Origin: Treponema sp.
Lineage (GTDB): Bacteria > Spirochaetota > Spirochaetia > Treponematales > Breznakiellaceae
Length of the DNA stretch: 7,125 nucleotides
Assembly (NCBI GenBank): GCA_031290325.1
Contig: JAITNU010000190.1
Location: forward strand, 1-7,125
Direction of reading: 5' to 3'
Part shown: positions 5,729 through 7,125 of the stretch, piece by piece
How the letters are laid out: each line of letters starts with the position of its first letter
Numbering within the stretch: the stretch's first letter is position 1
The notes under the pieces: generated by a model
Told to the model about the DNA's origin: nothing
Seen by the model: only the letters and a program-made list of their open reading frames with translations
The model's database searches: none
Position numbers and translations under genes: made by a program

Positions 5729-6026
5729 ACCCTAACCTAAGGCCCTGGTTGAATTAAGAATAGCCACCCTCCAGCAAAGAGGGACACCACCATGCCATCC
5801 TCAGTATAGCCAGGGTATGAACACCCCCTTTACTCCAAGGCAATCACATTGCCCATGATAATGAGGCAGATTTTTCAGGTCCATTCTGAAGCAATACTCA
5901 GAACAACTCGGCATCCCGGTAAACCTCCCGGCCCGACTTATTCCCTGAACATTGAGGCATCGGACCCTCCACCCATGTTTTACTATATCATTAAAGAGGA
6001 TTTTTGCGCAATAGCCCCATGATTTT
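5729..6026. other. Stretch without a convincing gene
   Basis: Together with 5595-5728 this forms the 432-base gap between the secreted-protein gene and the SmtB-type regulator. All three minus-strand frames that continue from the regulator are broken by stops, and the plus strand has only very short ORFs. I find no tRNA, no recognisable structured RNA and no riboswitch motif. A short inverted repeat, CCCTC (5767-5771) with GAGGG (5779-5783), lacks a U tract. A six-base pairing AGAGGA/TCCTCT links the end of the regulator gene with about 5995-6000 on the minus strand. The one candidate coding signal is a small Cys/His-rich ORF, listed separately. A decayed gene is possible but I cannot identify one. 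Confidence 0.5.
5801..5914 (-). CDS. Possible small Cys/His-rich ORF (37 codons), uncertain
   Basis: The ATG at 5914 is preceded by GGGAGG (5929-5924) at nine bases, a usable ribosome binding site. The 37-residue peptide has Cys4, Cys8, His18, His20, Cys23 and Cys25, the last four in PHYHGQCDC, a spacing that could bind a metal ion. It lies 112 bases downstream of a zinc-sensor-type regulator on the same strand, the position where SmtB-family target genes sometimes sit. The same frame stays open upstream to 6055, overlapping the regulator gene, so this may simply be a chance open stretch. There is no family recognition and no codon-usage proof, and its function is unknown. Confidence 0.18.
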   Translation of the reverse strand: MPSCSEYCFRMDLKNLPHYHGQCDCLGVKGVFIPWLY

Positions 6027-6377
6027 TTACTCCTCTCCAAGATGTTCCCGGGCATATTTGATGATGGAATTCACATGATCGTCATCCAAGGAATAGTAGA
6101 TAATCCGTCCATCCCGCCGCCCCTTAACCAGCCTGACCCGTTTAAGATTAGCCAAATGATGGCTCACTGAGGACACACTAGCCCCAATACTTACCGAAAG
6201 ATCAAATACACAAAGTTCTCCCGTCCCCAAGGCATAGAGGATTTTGAGCCTTGTCGGATCAGTGAGGACCTTGAAAAATTCCCCGAGACTGTCCAGATGC
6301 TCCTGGGGAGGCAGGTTCTCCGCCGCCTGATCGACCATATCCTGATGAAAAACCACCATTGATTTTGATTCATCCAT
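6027..6377 (-). CDS. ArsR/SmtB family zinc-type metal-sensing repressor
   Basis: A 116-residue winged-helix protein of the SmtB type. FFKVLTDPTRLKILYAL (35-50) is the dimer/wHTH start, ELCVFDLS (54-61) the region around SmtB Cys61, SVSSVSHHLANLKRVRLV (67-84) the recognition helix, and GRRDGRIIYYSL the wing. The C-terminal helix carries the complete alpha-5 metal site: Asp99, His101, His112 and Glu115, with the same spacing as SmtB Asp104/His106/His117/Glu120. The alpha-3 site is only partial: Cys56 and Asp59 are present, but the N-terminal arm has no cysteine. By family knowledge it should be a dimeric repressor released from DNA by Zn2+ (possibly Co2+). It lies 53 bases downstream of nrdR on the same strand. 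No metal transporter is visible in the window. The ATG at 6377 follows a modest AAGGG seven bases upstream. Confidence 0.92.
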   Translation of the reverse strand: MDESKSMVVFHQDMVDQAAENLPPQEHLDSLGEFFKVLTDPTRLKILYALGTGELCVFDLSVSIGASVSSVSHHLANLKRVRLVKGRRDGRIIYYSLDDDHVNSIIKYAREHLGEE

Positions 6378-6387
6378 AGGTATTCCC

Positions 6388-6399
6388 TTATTTAAATAA
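6388..6399. promoter_or_regulatory. Perfect 12-bp palindrome before the SmtB-type gene
   Basis: TTATTTAAATAA reads the same on both strands and lies 10 bases upstream of the regulator's start codon, next to its ribosome binding site. ArsR/SmtB proteins bind AT-rich dyads, often in their own promoter, so it could be part of an autoregulatory operator. The known 12-2-12 form is not evident, and AT-rich sequence produces such palindromes easily. Confidence 0.3.
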
Positions 6400-6430
6400 A
6401 AAGCTCCGCTCTGGATATTAAGATCACGTA

Positions 6431-6892
6431 TTACGAATTGTCACCCAGTTTTTGTATTTCTCTGATAAACTCATCCACATCTTCAAAATGCCGATATACT
6501 GAAGCAAAACGAATATAAGCCACCTTATCTATGACTCCGAGCTTTTTTAGAACCAGTTCTCCAATAGCGACGGTATCAATCTCATGGTTTGTCTTTTCCA
6601 GAATAGCCGCAACTTCCTCAACCTCGTTGGCAAGGCGCTCAATGTTTATCTGGGATACAGGTCGTTTTTCCAGCGCCCGCAGGACCCCTCGTTCGACCTT
6701 ACTTCGGTCAAAGGGTTCTTGATGACCATCCCGTTTAATCACCATGAACGGTTTATCCTCAATTCGTTCGTAGCTGGTAAAACGATGCCCACAACCATTA
6801 CACTCACGCCGACGGCGTATAACTTGACCGTCGGCTAAAGCCCGAGATTCGATTACTTTGTCATCTAAATTACCACAATGGGGGCAGCGCAT
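6431..6892 (-). CDS. nrdR: Transcriptional repressor NrdR
   Basis: A 153-residue protein, the normal length for NrdR. The N-terminal zinc ribbon is complete: Cys3, Cys6, Cys31 and Cys34 (MRCPHCG, then CNGCGHRF), with the conserved ESR and RRRREC stretches. The ATP-cone domain occupies about 47-139, starting KPFMVIKRDGHQEPFDRSKVERGV and ending VAYIRFASVYRHF. NrdR binds ATP/dATP and, in the dATP-loaded state, represses ribonucleotide reductase operons at paired NrdR boxes, so it couples dNTP supply to enzyme synthesis. No ribonucleotide reductase gene is in this window. The start is supported by GAGG six bases before the ATG. It follows the 5S rRNA gene by 76 bases on the same strand and precedes the SmtB-type regulator by 53 bases. 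I saw no clear promoter in the short upstream gap. Confidence 0.97.
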   Translation of the reverse strand: MRCPHCGNLDDKVIESRALADGQVIRRRRECNGCGHRFTSYERIEDKPFMVIKRDGHQEPFDRSKVERGVLRALEKRPVSQINIERLANEVEEVAAILEKTNHEIDTVAIGELVLKKLGVIDKVAYIRFASVYRHFEDVDEFIREIQKLGDNS

Positions 6893-6960
6893 ACTTTACC
6901 TCATTCCACGCCACAATCATTAAGGAACATCATCAACTCCCAGTGCATACTGCAAGAAAT

Positions 6961-6968
6961 AAAAAAAA
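6961..6968 (-). terminator. U tract ending the 5S rRNA transcript
   Basis: Eight T residues on the minus strand follow directly after the 3' end of 5S rRNA. The terminal helix GCCTGG/CCAGGC of the 5S, together with this tract, forms an intrinsic terminator-like arrangement. Confidence 0.6.
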
Positions 6969-7085
6969 GCCTGGCAATGACCTACTTTCCCACCCCTCAG
7001 AGGGGTAGTATCATCGGCGTAAGAGGGCTTGACTTCCGTGTTCGGTATGGGAACGGGTATATCACCTCCACCATTATCACCAGGC
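6969..7085 (-). rRNA. rrf: 5S ribosomal RNA
   Basis: About 117 bases on the minus strand. The ends pair as helix I (GCCTGG at the 5' end, CCAGGC at the 3' end). Conserved internal blocks are in order: GGAGGTGATATACCCGTTCC, CCATACCGAACACGGAAGT, then AAGCCCTCTTACGCCGATG, GATACTACCCCTC with GAGGGGTGGGA, and GAAAGTAGGTCATTGCC. These are the signature sequences of bacterial 5S rRNA. A 23S gene would be expected further right if the usual 16S-23S-5S order holds, but only 40 bases beyond the 5S are visible. The exact ends are set by helix I and could shift by one or two bases. Confidence 0.96.
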
Positions 7086-7125
7086 AATTAAAAACTCATT
7101 AATACTACCCATGAAACTTATGCTC
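7086..7125 (-). other. Probable spacer upstream of 5S rRNA
   Basis: Forty AT-rich bases before the 5S on the minus strand. If this is a complete rrn operon this is the 23S-5S spacer, but I cannot recognise the end of 23S rRNA in so short a piece. No gene is visible. Confidence 0.4.

Noticed and set aside
5915..6055. Longer 84-codon version of the Cys/His-rich ORF
   Set aside because: Its start lies inside the SmtB-type gene in another frame with no fitting ribosome binding site. Only the shorter start at 5914 has one.
6941..6952. CAGT-GCAT-ACTG hairpin between nrdR and 5S
   Set aside because: A four-pair stem is too short to support a functional call.

Overview
The window looks like an ordinary chromosomal segment of a spirochaete, most likely a Treponema-type organism. 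I infer this from the overall style of the proteins, the moderate GC content and the gene families present; no single marker proves it. Left of about 4,800 the sequence is tightly packed and fairly GC-rich. To the right it becomes more AT-rich and looser, with a 432-base gap between genes.

Layout, left to right. (1) The 3' part of a CNNM/HlyC-CorC membrane protein with tandem CBS domains (+, cut by the window edge) is followed by a HAD-superfamily phosphatase of the pyrimidine 5'-nucleotidase type (+). (2) Convergent to these is a minus-strand pair: an SDR-like protein lacking the catalytic Tyr/Lys, then a NYN-domain putative RNase with a C-terminal OST-HTH/LOTUS-like region. (3) Divergent from the SDR-like gene is a DUF1015 gene (+). 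Its stop codon overlaps a good candidate promoter for a tRNA-Leu(CAA) gene. (4) A perfect 12-bp-stem terminator separates that tRNA from a convergent gene for a secreted protein of unknown function (-). (5) A gap at 5595-6026 has no convincing long gene but holds several small signals, including a possible 37-codon Cys/His-rich ORF. (6) On the minus strand, reading leftwards from the right edge, are a 5S rRNA, nrdR (the ribonucleotide reductase repressor) and a SmtB-type zinc-sensing ArsR regulator.

Most of the genes are housekeeping or conserved-hypothetical, and I see no mobile element, CRISPR array or obvious defence system. The points most worth a second look are four. The catalytically degraded SDR protein is paired with the NYN/LOTUS protein. 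Two genes lack a Shine-Dalgarno sequence and have a -10-like element directly against the ATG, so they may be leaderless. The tRNA promoter is embedded in the end of the DUF1015 gene. A SmtB-type sensor has no recognisable metal-handling gene beside it, only a tiny Cys/His-rich ORF. None of these amounts to a demonstrated new system.
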